From Parabacteroides faecalis (lineage in GTDB: Bacteria; Bacteroidota; Bacteroidia; Bacteroidales; Tannerellaceae): 64,000 bases of DNA. Below the pieces are notes generated by a model. The model saw nothing but the letters and a program-made list of their open reading frames with translations. It was not told where the DNA came from and searched no databases. The stretch is taken from NCBI RefSeq assembly GCF_022809355.1, contig NZ_JAKZMM010000014.1, positions 1-64,000 on the forward strand, read 5' to 3'. Below, one piece after another: positions 1-9,224 of this stretch (positions are counted from its first letter, which is position 1; every line of letters begins with the position of its first letter). Made by a program: the position numbers and the translations under genes.

Positions 1-63
1 CGAATTATAGGGAAGATTAGCGCACTTACAATCCTACAATACATCAACTATAAAAACAACAAA

Positions 64-109
64 CCCATTGGCAAAGTTAAATATGCGCTAATTTAATTCC
101 GCCAACGGG
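64..109. repeat. Imperfect inverted repeat in the left gene-free stretch
   Basis: Positions 1-452 hold no gene I can support. The only structure in 1-370 is an imperfect inverted repeat with arms CCCATTGGC (64-72) and GCCAACGGG (101-109), around an AT-rich loop and followed by an AT-rich run. It may be the terminator of a gene left of the window. The short reading frame at 143-325 has no recognisable protein features and I do not call it. Confidence 0.35.
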
Positions 110-370
110 TTCTATATATAATATTGTGTCTGCAAATTCATTATGCTCTCAAGTCCTTTTACTTTTAAATCAAAAGGCTTATTCCTCACCATAAACAAGA
201 ACCATAAGCCGAGAAAAAACTCAGAGACTAGAAAACTGTTCTATTTTTCAGGCAACAAATGTAGTAAAAAATTTAAGTTTCGGCGTCTGCGTTCCGTTTT
301 GATTACTGAGTTTATGAGTTTTTAAGTTGTTTATGCCCGATTCATCTGCCGGATAAACTGGCCATCTTAA

Positions 371-401
371 TTTGCCATTTGAAAAATAAAGCCTATTTTT
401 G
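371..401 (+). promoter_or_regulatory. Bacteroidetes promoter for the OPT transporter
   Basis: TTTG at 371-374 and TATTTTTG at 394-401 are separated by 19 bp, an exact match to the Bacteroidetes TTTG / TAnnTTTG consensus. The OPT start codon lies 51 bp downstream, leaving a leader of about 45 nt. Confidence 0.7.
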
Positions 402-452
402 TGTTGATTGAAAAGCAAAATGTAACGATTAATCGTAAAAAAACAGGATAAA

Positions 453-2456
453 ATGGAAGAAAAGAAAGATCAGATGAGCGGTTTGCCCGAAAATGCGTAC
501 CGCGAACTTAAAGAAGGAGAAGAATACCAACCCATGATGCGTCCGGATAAAACCTATCGGGAAGTAACGCCTTGGTCGGTTGGTTGGGGATTGGTTATGG
601 CTGTCGTATTCAGTGCCGCCGCAGCCTTTTTAGGATTGAAAGTCGGACAGGTATTCGAAGCTGCCATTCCGATTGCCATCATTGCCGTCGGACTTTCCAG
701 CGGATTCAAGCGGAAGAATGCTTTGGGCGAGAATGTCATCATCCAATCTATCGGAGCCAGCAGTGGTGTTATCGTGGCAGGAGCCATTTTTACGCTTCCG
801 GCTCTTTACATTCTTCAAGACAAATATCCGGAAATCACGGTCAACTTCTTCGAAGTATTCATGAGTTCGTTGCTTGGTGGTATTTTAGGTATTTTGTTAT
901 TGATCCCTTTCCGCAAGTATTTCGTTTCGACCATGCACGGAAAATATCCTTTCCCGGAAGCAACAGCTACCACGCAGGTGTTAGTTTCGGGTGAAAAAGG
1001 CGGTAACCAGGCTAAGCCGTTGATCTTTGCCGGACTGATCGGTGGTTTATACGACTTCATCGTTGCTACTTTCGGCGGATGGAGCGAAACTGTCAGTACA
1101 ACGATAGTCAGTGCCGGAGCAACCTTGGCAGAAAAGGTAAAACTGGTAATGAAGGTTAATACCGGTGCAGCCGTATTGGGATTGGGTTACATCATCGGAC
1201 TCAAATATTCTTTAATTATATGTGCCGGTTCCTTCCTGGTTTGGCTCATCATCATCCCGGTGATGTCGGCAGTCTTCAGTACCGACGTTCTGACTTTAGG
1301 AAATGACGCCATCACCGCAACGGTAGGAAGTATGAGTGCTGAAGAAATCTTTACCACCTACGCCCGCCACATCGGTATCGGTGGTATTGCCACAGCCGGT
1401 GTGATCGGAATCATCAAATCGTGGGGAATCATTAAAGGAGCCGTAGGATTGGCCGTTAAGGAAATGAATAATAAAGGAGAAGCCAATATGGAACGTTTAC
1501 CTCGTACGCAACGGGATATCCCGATGAAGATCATTTCTATGGGAGTTGTCGGAACGTTGATCGTAACAGCCTTCTTCTTTCAGTTTGGTTTGCTGGATAA
1601 TCCTTTCTATGCCTTCATCGGACTTCTATTGGTAGCCGTCATCGCCTTCCTGTTTACTACGGTAGCAGCCAATGCGATTGCGATTGTCGGTACGAACCCG
1701 GTATCCGGAATGACATTAATGACCCTGATTCTGGCTTCCATCATCTTGGTTGCTTGCGGATTGAAAGGAACAGCCGGAATGGTTTCAGCCCTGATTATCG
1801 GAGGCGTTGTTTGTACAGCTTTGTCTATGGCCGGAGGTTTCATTACCGACCTGAAGATCGGATATTGGCTGGGTACTACACCGGCAAAACAAGAGACTTG
1901 GAAATTCCTGGGAACGCTGGTTTCGGCAGCTACTGTCGGCGGAGTTATCCTGATCCTGAATCAGACTTACGGATTTACCAGCGGACAGTTGGCAGCTCCG
2001 CAAGCCAATGCCATGGCAGCCGTAATCGAACCATTGATGAGTGGAGCCGGTGCTCCTTGGGCTCTTTACGGTATCGGTGCCGTACTGGCTATTGTGCTTA
2101 ACTTCATGGGTGTTCCGGCACTGGCATTTGCCTTGGGTATGTTTATCCCGTTGGAACTGAATACACCGTTGTTGATCGGCGGTGCTATTAACTGGTACGT
2201 TGGAAGCCGGAGTAAAGACCAGGCATTGAACAATGCCCGCCTGGAAAAAGGTACGTTGCTTTCATCCGGATTCATTGCCGGTGGAGCCTTGATGGGTGTT
2301 GTCAGCGCAGCTCTTCGTTTTGCCGGAGTCGATTTATATCAAGCTGATTGGGCCGGAAGCAAGGGAGCCGAAGTCTTGGCCATCTTCATGTATTTGGCCT
2401 TGATGGCTTATCTGACCTACAGTTCATTGCGGGCTAAGAAAGAAACCAATTCATAA
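453..2456 (+). CDS. OPT family oligopeptide transporter
   Basis: This is a 667-residue inner-membrane protein, the usual length of bacterial OPT family transporters, which take up small peptides or metal-chelator complexes by proton coupling. A hydrophilic N-terminus of about 45 residues precedes many hydrophobic segments rich in Gly and Ala (about 14 to 16 by eye). The GLKVGQVFEAAIPIA stretch near residue 62 is typical of the prokaryotic branch. The gene has its own consensus promoter and stands alone: the next gene on the strand starts 153 bp later, beyond an array of hairpins. The substrate cannot be told from the sequence. The family call is firm. Confidence 0.93.
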   Translation: MEEKKDQMSGLPENAYRELKEGEEYQPMMRPDKTYREVTPWSVGWGLVMAVVFSAAAAFLGLKVGQVFEAAIPIAIIAVGLSSGFKRKNALGENVIIQSIGASSGVIVAGAIFTLPALYILQDKYPEITVNFFEVFMSSLLGGILGILLLIPFRKYFVSTMHGKYPFPEATATTQVLVSGEKGGNQAKPLIFAGLIGGLYDFIVATFGGWSETVSTTIVSAGATLAEKVKLVMKVNTGAAVLGLGYIIGLKYSLIICAGSFLVWLIIIPVMSAVFSTDVLTLGNDAITATVGSMSAEEIFTTYARHIGIGGIATAGVIGIIKSWGIIKGAVGLAVKEMNNKGEANMERLPRTQRDIPMKIISMGVVGTLIVTAFFFQFGLLDNPFYAFIGLLLVAVIAFLFTTVAANAIAIVGTNPVSGMTLMTLILASIILVACGLKGTAGMVSALIIGGVVCTALSMAGGFITDLKIGYWLGTTPAKQETWKFLGTLVSAATVGGVILILNQTYGFTSGQLAAPQANAMAAVIEPLMSGAGAPWALYGIGAVLAIVLNFMGVPALAFALGMFIPLELNTPLLIGGAINWYVGSRSKDQALNNARLEKGTLLSSGFIAGGALMGVVSAALRFAGVDLYQADWAGSKGAEVLAIFMYLALMAYLTYSSLRAKKETNS

Positions 2457-2567
2457 TCCCTTCGCTCGAAGGGACGATTACCCTTAGCAGTAAGGGAGAC
2501 TTTCCCTTACTGTTGAGGGAAGATCTCCCTTAGAACGGAGGGAACATTTCCCTTCACACGAAAGGAA
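2457..2567 (+). repeat. Hairpin array A: five units with a 23-bp period
   Basis: Directly after the OPT stop codon there are five units of the form CCCTT-N6-(A/G)AGGG. They begin at 2458, 2481, 2504, 2527 and 2550, exactly 23 bp apart. Each can fold into a small hairpin; the first (TCCCTTCGCTCGAAGGGA) is perfect and the fifth has one mismatch. Loop sequences differ between units. The array fills the gap before the SpoIID-like gene. No T-run follows, so it is not a standard terminator. Confidence 0.8.
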
Positions 2568-2609
2568 TACAATCAAACACCAATAAAAGAAAGGAATAAC
2601 ACACAAATC

Positions 2610-3920
2610 ATGCGAGCACCAATTATTTATGTAGGCATTTTGACCCGCAAAGCCATTACGTTTACCTTCAATCAGGAATACGTCATGGTAGAAGATGGAG
2701 CTTTTCTGAAAGGCGAACAACGGGCGATACTTATCGACGGGAAAATCGTCTTCAACGGGAAAATGTATAACCAGCTTTTCTTCGAGCCTACTTCGCCGGA
2801 TGCTACATTCGACTTGCAGGCCGTAACCATCGGTGTAGATTTTCACTGGCAACAGCAGGAAGACCAACGCTTCCAGGGAGCACTCGAAATTACTCCCTCG
2901 AAAGAAGGTCTGGTAGCAATCAACCATATAGACCTTGAACAATATCTGACGTGCGTGATTGCTTCTGAGATGAATGCCCGTTCTCCAAGAGAATTTCTGA
3001 AAGCCCATGCCGTTATTTCCCGAAGCTGGGTATTGGCACAGATCGAAAAGAAGCGTAAACAGACGGAACATCCGCAGAGTTGTTTCCGGGACAATGAGAA
3101 ACTGATCCGTTGGTACGACCGCGAAGACCATACCTTATTTGATGTCTGCGCCGACGATCATTGCCAGCGTTACCAAGGTATGACACGTGCGGCCAAGAAT
3201 CCGTATATTCAAGCCATCATCAAAGCGACGAGGGGAGAAGTACTTACTTACGAAGGAGAAATCTGCGACACTCGCTTCTCAAAATGCTGCGGTGGCGTTA
3301 CCGAAGAGTTTGAACATTGTTGGGAACCGGTTCATCATCCTTACTTGTCGAGTGTAACCGACTGTCCCAATACCGAACCTGTTCCAGACTTAACACAAGA
3401 AGCAGAAGCCGAGAAATGGATCCGTTCTTGTCCTCCAGCCTTTTGTCAGACAAGCGACACGGATCTGCTCTCAATAATTCTCAACCAATACGATCAGTCC
3501 ACGAACTTTTACCGTTGGGAAGTCAGTTATTCACAGGAGGAACTCAGCGAACTGATTTACCGGAAAAGCGGTATTCCTTTCGGAAAGATCATCGACTTGC
3601 TTCCCCTGAAGCGCGGGAAGTCCGGTCGGATAGAAGAATTGAAGATCGTCGGCTCAGAACGTTCTTACATCATCGGAAAGGAATTGGAAATACGCCGGAT
3701 CCTATCCGAATCCCATCTGTACAGTTCAGCTTTCGTCGTTGACCGGTTCTTTGAAGAAGATCCGCAAATTCCGGTTCGCTTTGTATTGAAGGGAGCCGGC
3801 TGGGGACATGGAGTCGGTCTCTGCCAAATCGGGGCAGCCGTGATGAGTACGCAAGGATATGATTACCGGCAGATATTAACCCATTACTTTCCTGGATCCA
3901 TTCTGGACAAACGCTATTAA
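2610..3920 (+). CDS. SpoIID/LytB domain protein
   Basis: This 436-residue protein carries the SpoIID/LytB domain, named for SpoIID, which cleaves denuded peptidoglycan glycan strands, and for LytB, an amidase enhancer. The core motif VIASEMNARSPREFLKAHAV is present with the family Glu at residue 120. The family C-terminal signature GWGHGVGLCQIGA lies at about 397-409. About 110 N-terminal residues form an extra domain. I see no signal peptide: the protein starts MRAPIIYVGIL and runs straight into beta-rich sequence, which is odd for a wall-acting enzyme. The symporter gene starts 2 bp after its stop, so the two are surely co-transcribed with engB. The domain call is firm, but the cellular role is not known to me. 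Confidence 0.88.
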   Translation: MRAPIIYVGILTRKAITFTFNQEYVMVEDGAFLKGEQRAILIDGKIVFNGKMYNQLFFEPTSPDATFDLQAVTIGVDFHWQQQEDQRFQGALEITPSKEGLVAINHIDLEQYLTCVIASEMNARSPREFLKAHAVISRSWVLAQIEKKRKQTEHPQSCFRDNEKLIRWYDREDHTLFDVCADDHCQRYQGMTRAAKNPYIQAIIKATRGEVLTYEGEICDTRFSKCCGGVTEEFEHCWEPVHHPYLSSVTDCPNTEPVPDLTQEAEAEKWIRSCPPAFCQTSDTDLLSIILNQYDQSTNFYRWEVSYSQEELSELIYRKSGIPFGKIIDLLPLKRGKSGRIEELKIVGSERSYIIGKELEIRRILSESHLYSSAFVVDRFFEEDPQIPVRFVLKGAGWGHGVGLCQIGAAVMSTQGYDYRQILTHYFPGSILDKRY

Positions 3921-3922
3921 AG

Positions 3923-5374
3923 ATGAACAGCTACCTGATACTTCTGATTATCGCCCTCTATTTCGGGCTGCTGCTATTCATTGCCTGGCTGACCGGACGG
4001 AACAGCAGTAATGAAGCCTTTTTCCTGGGGAACCGAAAGTCGCCTTGGTATATCGTTTCCATCGGGATGGTAGGTACGTCGCTTTCGGGTGTAACCTTCG
4101 TTTCCGTACCGGGCATGGTACGTGGCATTGATATGACGTACATGCAGACCGTATTGGGATTCTTTGTCGGTTACATCCTCATCGCACAAGTTCTCTTACC
4201 ATTATATTATAAGCTGCAACTGACGTCTATCTATTCCTACCTAGAAGAACGGATCGGACGATACAGTTACAAGACGGGAGCTTCCTTTTTCCTTCTCTCC
4301 AAGATGGTCGGAGCAGCCGCCCGGCTTTATCTGGTCGTACTGATCTTGCAGCATTACGTATTCAGTACCTGGAATATTCCATTCGGCATAACGGTTGTCA
4401 TCAGTATCTTTCTGGTATGGTTATACACATTCCGAAGCGGTATCAAGACGATTATCTGGACCGATACGATTCAAGCCATCTGTCTGGTGGCCATGTTGGT
4501 GGTTATTATCTGGCAAGTCAAGGACAAACTGGGACTTGACATGGCTGGTATGGTAGATGCCATCGGTAAAGATTCGCACTTCCGGATCTTCGAGTTCTCC
4601 GACTGGCATAGCACCCAGCATTTTGCCAAGCAGTTCTTCAGCGGTATCTTCATTACCATTGTAATGACCGGTCTCGATCAGGATATGATGCAGAAGAATC
4701 TCTCCTGCAAAAGTCTGAAAGATGCTCAGAAGAATATGTACACATACGGCTTCGCTTTCACGCCGGTCAACTTCCTTTTCCTTTCCCTAGGTGTCTTATT
4801 GTTAATCCTGGCCGAGAAAGAACAGATTGCCTTACCCGCGATGAGCGATGATATTTTACCCATGTTTTGCACATCAGGTATCTTGGGTAGCAGTATCCTG
4901 ATCTTTTTTACCATCGGTATTATTGCAGCCGCTTTCAGCAGTGCCGACTCGGCTCTGACGGCTTTGACAACTTCTTTCTGTGTCGATATTCTGGGTGTTA
5001 CCCACCAAGAACCCAGACAAGCCAAAAGAACACGACTGAAAGTTCATTTGCTGATCTCCATCCTGTTCGCCCTGATCATTATCATCATCCGGGAAGTGAA
5101 CGACCGAAGTATTATTGATGCCATTTACATGATCGCCTCATACACATACGGTCCGTTGTTAGGTCTGTTTGTTTTCGGACTTTTCACCCAAAAGCATCCA
5201 AGAGACAAATTTGTTCCGTATATTTGCATCGCCTCTCCGTTGATCTGCTTTTCCACCAGCTATCTGGTAGAGAAATACATCGGATATACATTCGGATACG
5301 AGATGCTCATGCTGAACGGCCTTATAACCTTTACGGGACTTTGGCTGTTATCCTATAAACATCAAACGAAATAA
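3923..5374 (+). CDS. Sodium:solute symporter (SSS family)
   Basis: This is a 483-residue integral membrane protein with about 13 hydrophobic segments and the SSS signature region GMVGTSLSGVTFVSVPGMV near residues 48-66. Members couple Na+ entry to uptake of sugars, amino acids, sialic acid or similar solutes. It sits 2 bp after the SpoIID-like gene and 8 bp before engB, so it is the middle gene of a three-gene operon. A muropeptide-derived substrate is tempting from the neighbour but is only inference. Length and architecture match the family. Confidence 0.9.
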   Translation: MNSYLILLIIALYFGLLLFIAWLTGRNSSNEAFFLGNRKSPWYIVSIGMVGTSLSGVTFVSVPGMVRGIDMTYMQTVLGFFVGYILIAQVLLPLYYKLQLTSIYSYLEERIGRYSYKTGASFFLLSKMVGAAARLYLVVLILQHYVFSTWNIPFGITVVISIFLVWLYTFRSGIKTIIWTDTIQAICLVAMLVVIIWQVKDKLGLDMAGMVDAIGKDSHFRIFEFSDWHSTQHFAKQFFSGIFITIVMTGLDQDMMQKNLSCKSLKDAQKNMYTYGFAFTPVNFLFLSLGVLLLILAEKEQIALPAMSDDILPMFCTSGILGSSILIFFTIGIIAAAFSSADSALTALTTSFCVDILGVTHQEPRQAKRTRLKVHLLISILFALIIIIIREVNDRSIIDAIYMIASYTYGPLLGLFVFGLFTQKHPRDKFVPYICIASPLICFSTSYLVEKYIGYTFGYEMLMLNGLITFTGLWLLSYKHQTK

Positions 5375-5382
5375 TATAAAAC

Positions 5383-6006
5383 ATGGAAATAAAAAGCGCA
5401 GAATTTGTAATCAGTAACACCGACGTTAGGAAATGTCCGGAAGGAACACGGCCGGAATATGCGTTTATCGGACGAAGTAATGTGGGAAAATCATCCCTTA
5501 TCAACATGCTGACAGCCCGTAAAGGTTTGGCCATGACTTCCCAGAAACCGGGGAAAACGCTTTTGATCAATCATTTCCTCATCAATAAGGAATGGTTTCT
5601 GGTTGACCTTCCTGGATACGGATTTGCCCAACGGGGAAAAGAAGGACGCGAGAATATCCGCCGCATCATCGAAAGCTATGTCTTGCAACGTCCACAGCTG
5701 ACCTGCCTGTTTGTCTTACTGGACTGTCGCCACGAGCCTCAGAAAATAGACTTGGAGTTTATGGAATGGCTGGGAGAGAATGAAGTTCCGTTTGCGATCA
5801 TCTTCACTAAGATTGACAAGATCAGTCGGGGCAGACTGACAGAAAACCTGAACAAATACAAAGAGCGCCTCTTGGAAACCTGGGAAGAATTGCCTCCTAT
5901 CCTATTATCATCCTCTGAAACCAAAGACGGACGGGAAGAGATTCTGGATTACATCCAATCCATCAATCGCCAACTGCGGGATGAACGACTGGCGATGGAA
6001 AACTAA
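5383..6006 (+). CDS. engB: Ribosome biogenesis GTPase EngB/YihA/YsxC
   Basis: This 207-residue single-domain GTPase belongs to the EngB (YihA/YsxC) family, required for large ribosomal subunit assembly. G1 is GRSNVGKSS at residues 30-38, G3 is DLPGYG and G4 is TKID. The length of about 200 residues is typical. It is the third gene after the SpoIID-like protein and symporter, with an 8-bp gap, and ends just before a strong bidirectional terminator. Confidence 0.95.
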   Translation: MEIKSAEFVISNTDVRKCPEGTRPEYAFIGRSNVGKSSLINMLTARKGLAMTSQKPGKTLLINHFLINKEWFLVDLPGYGFAQRGKEGRENIRRIIESYVLQRPQLTCLFVLLDCRHEPQKIDLEFMEWLGENEVPFAIIFTKIDKISRGRLTENLNKYKERLLETWEELPPILLSSSETKDGREEILDYIQSINRQLRDERLAMEN

Positions 6007-6074
6007 ACCAAGCTTACCTATCATTGGAAAGCATATTCCCAACGAATAGCTTTCAAATGAGTAATAGAAATAAG

Positions 6075-6113
6075 AAAAAATGGACAGCGGCCTTTCGGTA
6101 ACTGTCCATTTTT
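6075..6113. terminator. Bidirectional terminator between engB and the ThuA-like gene
   Basis: Arms AAAAATGGACAG (6076-6087) and CTGTCCATTTTT (6102-6113) form a 12-bp perfect stem with a 14-nt loop. A- and T-runs at the two ends let it work for both convergent genes. Confidence 0.88.
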
Positions 6114-6115
6114 AT

Positions 6116-7021
6116 TTACTTATAATCTTTCCGATAAGAAATCTTGGTGGCTGTCGGGAAATCGGCGGGAACTTTTTGGGTTACCTTTCCGGTTGCCGCC
6201 CATTCAGAACCGCGCAGTAACAAGACCTGAAATCCGGTACACTGCATGGCGGGATTGTTTTCCAACGTTTCGCCGGCATGTCCTAACATCAGGTGGAAAA
6301 TCCGGGCTTTCCCATAATCAACTGTAAAGACCAGCGGTTCTTCGCGACCTGAACCACCTTTATCTTTCAGGGCAAAAGCGGTGTACATCAATGTGCCGAT
6401 ATTGGCAGGACCACGCATCCGGTCATAGAGTTCGTCTTGCGCATGCATCCATTGTTCGGGTAAACCTTTCAGAACCGGATGTCCTTGGCTACGTGTCGTC
6501 AATACATATTCACGCTGCGAGCCGTGTGAACCGCCCGGACCTGCCGTCATGTCTTTCTTCAGCTGATTGTTTTCCCAATAGGCATACGGGCCCGACTTTT
6601 CATCTCGTCCTTCCCAACCACCTAATGCGCAAATCTCATTATACTCTTTCCAGTTGGGGAAAGAATTGTTGGCAGCATGATAAATCACCACGCCTCCGCC
6701 TTTCTTGACATATTCTACAAATGCTTGATTGGTCTTTTCAGGCCACGGATCACCGTTATAATCGAGTACTACCAATTGATAGGCTGAGAAGTCGGGTGTA
6801 AAAGCCGACATATCTTCTCCTTTCTGAGGAGAAATAGCCAAGTCAACTTGAAATAAGCCGGAGTTTTCCAGAATCTTCTGGATGGCAATGTGGCTAACCG
6901 GCCAGTTGTGGTTGTTTTGTCCGGTTACGACCAACGTCTTGATAGGTTTCTGAGCCCAGACAGAAAAGATTCCCAGCATAAAGGCCGCCAGGAGAAGCCC
7001 TATTTTCTTGAACTGTTTCAT
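6116..7021 (-). CDS. Secreted ThuA-like domain protein
   Basis: This 301-residue protein has a clear signal peptide (residues 1-23, cleavage after VWA) and a ThuA-like fold of the class I glutamine-amidotransferase type. TLVVTGQNNHNWPVS lies at the N-terminus, VVLDYNGDPWP and GGGVVIYHAANNSFPNW are in the middle, and a HLMLGHAG segment is near the end. ThuA-like proteins are linked to sugar catabolism (trehalose utilisation) and many are secreted in Bacteroidetes, but no reaction is established for this group. The gene is monocistronic by appearance: a terminator lies on its 3' side and an inverted repeat on its 5' side. Confidence 0.85.
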   Translation of the reverse strand: MKQFKKIGLLLAAFMLGIFSVWAQKPIKTLVVTGQNNHNWPVSHIAIQKILENSGLFQVDLAISPQKGEDMSAFTPDFSAYQLVVLDYNGDPWPEKTNQAFVEYVKKGGGVVIYHAANNSFPNWKEYNEICALGGWEGRDEKSGPYAYWENNQLKKDMTAGPGGSHGSQREYVLTTRSQGHPVLKGLPEQWMHAQDELYDRMRGPANIGTLMYTAFALKDKGGSGREEPLVFTVDYGKARIFHLMLGHAGETLENNPAMQCTGFQVLLLRGSEWAATGKVTQKVPADFPTATKISYRKDYK

Positions 7022-7052
7022 GATATTATAAAGATTTTATAGGCACAGATTA

Positions 7053-7100
7053 CACGGATTTCACAGATTCGATTATCCTTCTATATCCGTGAAATCCGTG
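7053..7100. repeat. Inverted repeat built on CACGGATTTCAC
   Basis: CACGGATTTCACAGAT (7053-7068) and its near reverse complement ATCCGTGAAATCCGTG (7085-7100) form a 16-bp stem with one mismatch, between the ThuA-like gene and the 3' end of the NagB/PIG-L gene. It may act as a terminator or 3' stabiliser for the latter. Repeated CACAGATT/CACGGATT units are, as I recall, frequent in intergenic DNA of this phylum. Confidence 0.55.
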
Positions 7101-7125
7101 CCTAAAATTAACACACTACTTATTA

Positions 7126-9120
7126 TTAGCGTAAAGGAATATACTGTACAAAGGCTTCCATCGCTTCATAAGAAGCCAAGCCTAACTGCCGATACAAATC
7201 AGCCGTTGCCCGGTTGCGGTCTTCTGCACGCTGCCAGAACAGACGTTCGTCGTCGCCCAGATAAGGAGCGCTTTCAGCCTGCGACTGATGTTTCAGGATC
7301 GCATTCCGTTTGTGACGCAACTCTTCCGGAGAAATAGGAACGGCCATCTCGATGTGGTCCATTTCCCATTCAGCCCAAGCTCCGCGATACATCCAGATAC
7401 GACAAGCTTTCAGCCAGTCTTCGTCCTTGATTTCATCGACAGCAGCCAAGATTGCATCCAGACAAACCTTGTGCGTACCATGCGGGTCTGCCAAATCACC
7501 AGCTACAAAGATCTGATCCGGCTTCAATTCTTCCAACAGGTTCTTGATAATATCCTTGTCGGCTTCGCTGATCGGGTTCTTCTTCACCAAACCAGTCTCA
7601 TAGAACGGCAAGTCGAGGAAGTGAATATGGCTATCATCCTTGATACCTGTATAACGGCAGGCATGGCGCGCTTCTTCCCGACGGATCGTTCCTTTCATAA
7701 AGAGGACATCCGGACGTTCGGCTGCGTCATTTTCCACCTTTTCATAACGCAGGTAACGGATAATCTCATCCGCTTTATCCTTGATTGTTGTATCTGAAGG
7801 AGAATACTTGCTGCATACATCACGCAGATATTCACAATAACGAACCACTTCTTCATCACCTACGGCAATATTTCCTGAAGTCTGGTAAGCTATGTGCACA
7901 TCATGATGCTGATCGCACAAACGACGGAAGGTTCCACCCATCGAAATCACATCATCATCGGGATGCGGACTAAAGATCAATACGCGTTTCGGATATGGAG
8001 TAGCCCGTTCCGGACGATCGGTATCATCAGCATTCGGCTTTCCGCCCGGCCAACCTGTAATCGTATGCTGAATATCGTTGAAGATCTTAATATTTACATT
8101 ATAGGCAGAACCATACAAAGCCAATAATTCACCCAAGCCGTTTTCACTGTAATCCTTGTTGGTCAGTTTCAGGATCGGCTTACCGGTTTTCTGGCATAAC
8201 CAGACAATGGCACGACGAATCAACTTATTATCCCATTCGCAGCTTGTCACTAACCAAGGATGACTGATACGAGTCAAGCTATAAGCAGCCGACAGATCAA
8301 CAATCGCTTTCGCATTCTGATGAATCTGCAGATAAGTAGAAGGAGTACCGTCGCTGATCTTTCCTTCGATCGTTTCCTTCATAATAGCAGCCTTTTCATC
8401 ACCCCAAGCCATTAGAATAACACTGCGAGCCTTCAGCATCGTCGAGATTCCCATCGTAATGATACCAGCCGGAACATTATCGGTCGAAGCAAACGTAGCA
8501 GCAGCCTCTTTACGAGACGCTCCTTCCAGCAATACCATCCGGGTACGTGAACTCTGTAATGTACCAGCCGAGTTAAACATGATATTACTATTTGAGCCTA
8601 TTCCCAACAACATACAGTCGATCCCTCCGACTTGTTGTATCTTCTCTTCATATTGGGCGCAGAACTCCAGAATAGCATCTTTAGGCATACGGCCATCGGG
8701 ATAATAAATATTCTCCGGCAATATATCAACCTGATCAAATAACTCGGCTTTCAGACGGTTTACAACTCCGCTCGTAGATGATGACAAAGGATAAAACTCA
8801 TATTCAACGAAAACGATGACATGACGGAAACTCAACTGTTCCTCTTTATGCATCCGTACCAGCTCCTTGTAAACACTTTCCGGAGAGCGGCCACCCGGCA
8901 ACGCCAGTACAAACTTCTGTCCAGCCTCTTGTTTCTTCCGGATTTGGGCAGCTATCTCTTTGGCAACGGCAAACGAGCCTTCCTCCATCGATTCGTAAAT
9001 AGTAGTCGGCACTTTTTCCAAACGGGTCAGCACCGAATGTTCAAACGCATTTTCCGGACGATAATACCGGGTAGGAATGCGTGTCAACGTAATTTGCGAA
9101 CTTAAATTTGTTTTCATCAT
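7126..9120 (-). CDS. NagB-like / PIG-L deacetylase fusion protein
   Basis: This 664-residue two-domain protein has an N-terminal glucosamine-6-phosphate deaminase-like half (about 40-300) and a C-terminal PIG-L/LmbE deacetylase half with zinc motif HPDDD at 386-390. This long architecture is common in Bacteroidetes and is usually annotated as glucosamine-6-phosphate deaminase. By eye-alignment with E. coli NagB, all four catalytic positions have changed here: FNMDEY has become FVEYEF (D72 to Y), and GNDGHIAFNEP has become GSNSNIMFNSA (D141 to N, H143 to N, E148 to S). The deaminase half may therefore be inactive or have a new activity, while the PIG-L half keeps its metal-binding motif. A related deaminase elsewhere in the genome would be expected. 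The gene stands alone between short intergenic gaps. Confidence 0.85.
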   Translation of the reverse strand: MMKTNLSSQITLTRIPTRYYRPENAFEHSVLTRLEKVPTTIYESMEEGSFAVAKEIAAQIRKKQEAGQKFVLALPGGRSPESVYKELVRMHKEEQLSFRHVIVFVEYEFYPLSSSTSGVVNRLKAELFDQVDILPENIYYPDGRMPKDAILEFCAQYEEKIQQVGGIDCMLLGIGSNSNIMFNSAGTLQSSRTRMVLLEGASRKEAAATFASTDNVPAGIITMGISTMLKARSVILMAWGDEKAAIMKETIEGKISDGTPSTYLQIHQNAKAIVDLSAAYSLTRISHPWLVTSCEWDNKLIRRAIVWLCQKTGKPILKLTNKDYSENGLGELLALYGSAYNVNIKIFNDIQHTITGWPGGKPNADDTDRPERATPYPKRVLIFSPHPDDDVISMGGTFRRLCDQHHDVHIAYQTSGNIAVGDEEVVRYCEYLRDVCSKYSPSDTTIKDKADEIIRYLRYEKVENDAAERPDVLFMKGTIRREEARHACRYTGIKDDSHIHFLDLPFYETGLVKKNPISEADKDIIKNLLEELKPDQIFVAGDLADPHGTHKVCLDAILAAVDEIKDEDWLKACRIWMYRGAWAEWEMDHIEMAVPISPEELRHKRNAILKHQSQAESAPYLGDDERLFWQRAEDRNRATADLYRQLGLASYEAMEAFVQYIPLR

Positions 9121-9224
9121 ATTATTGTTTAAGATGTATTATTTATTTTACTCTATAAAGGAACAAATTATTTTCGGGATTTGTTGTCTTTTGTCGGGAA
9201 AAATCCAACGCGGATCCATACGGT

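Noticed and set aside
143-325. A 60-residue reading frame left of the OPT gene
   Set aside because: Lys/Phe-rich AT-driven composition, no promoter or ribosome site and no family features.
7041-7104. Insertion-sequence remnant suggested by repeated CACGGATTTCAC
   Set aside because: There is no transposase fragment and no target duplication; the structure is a simple hairpin between two genes.
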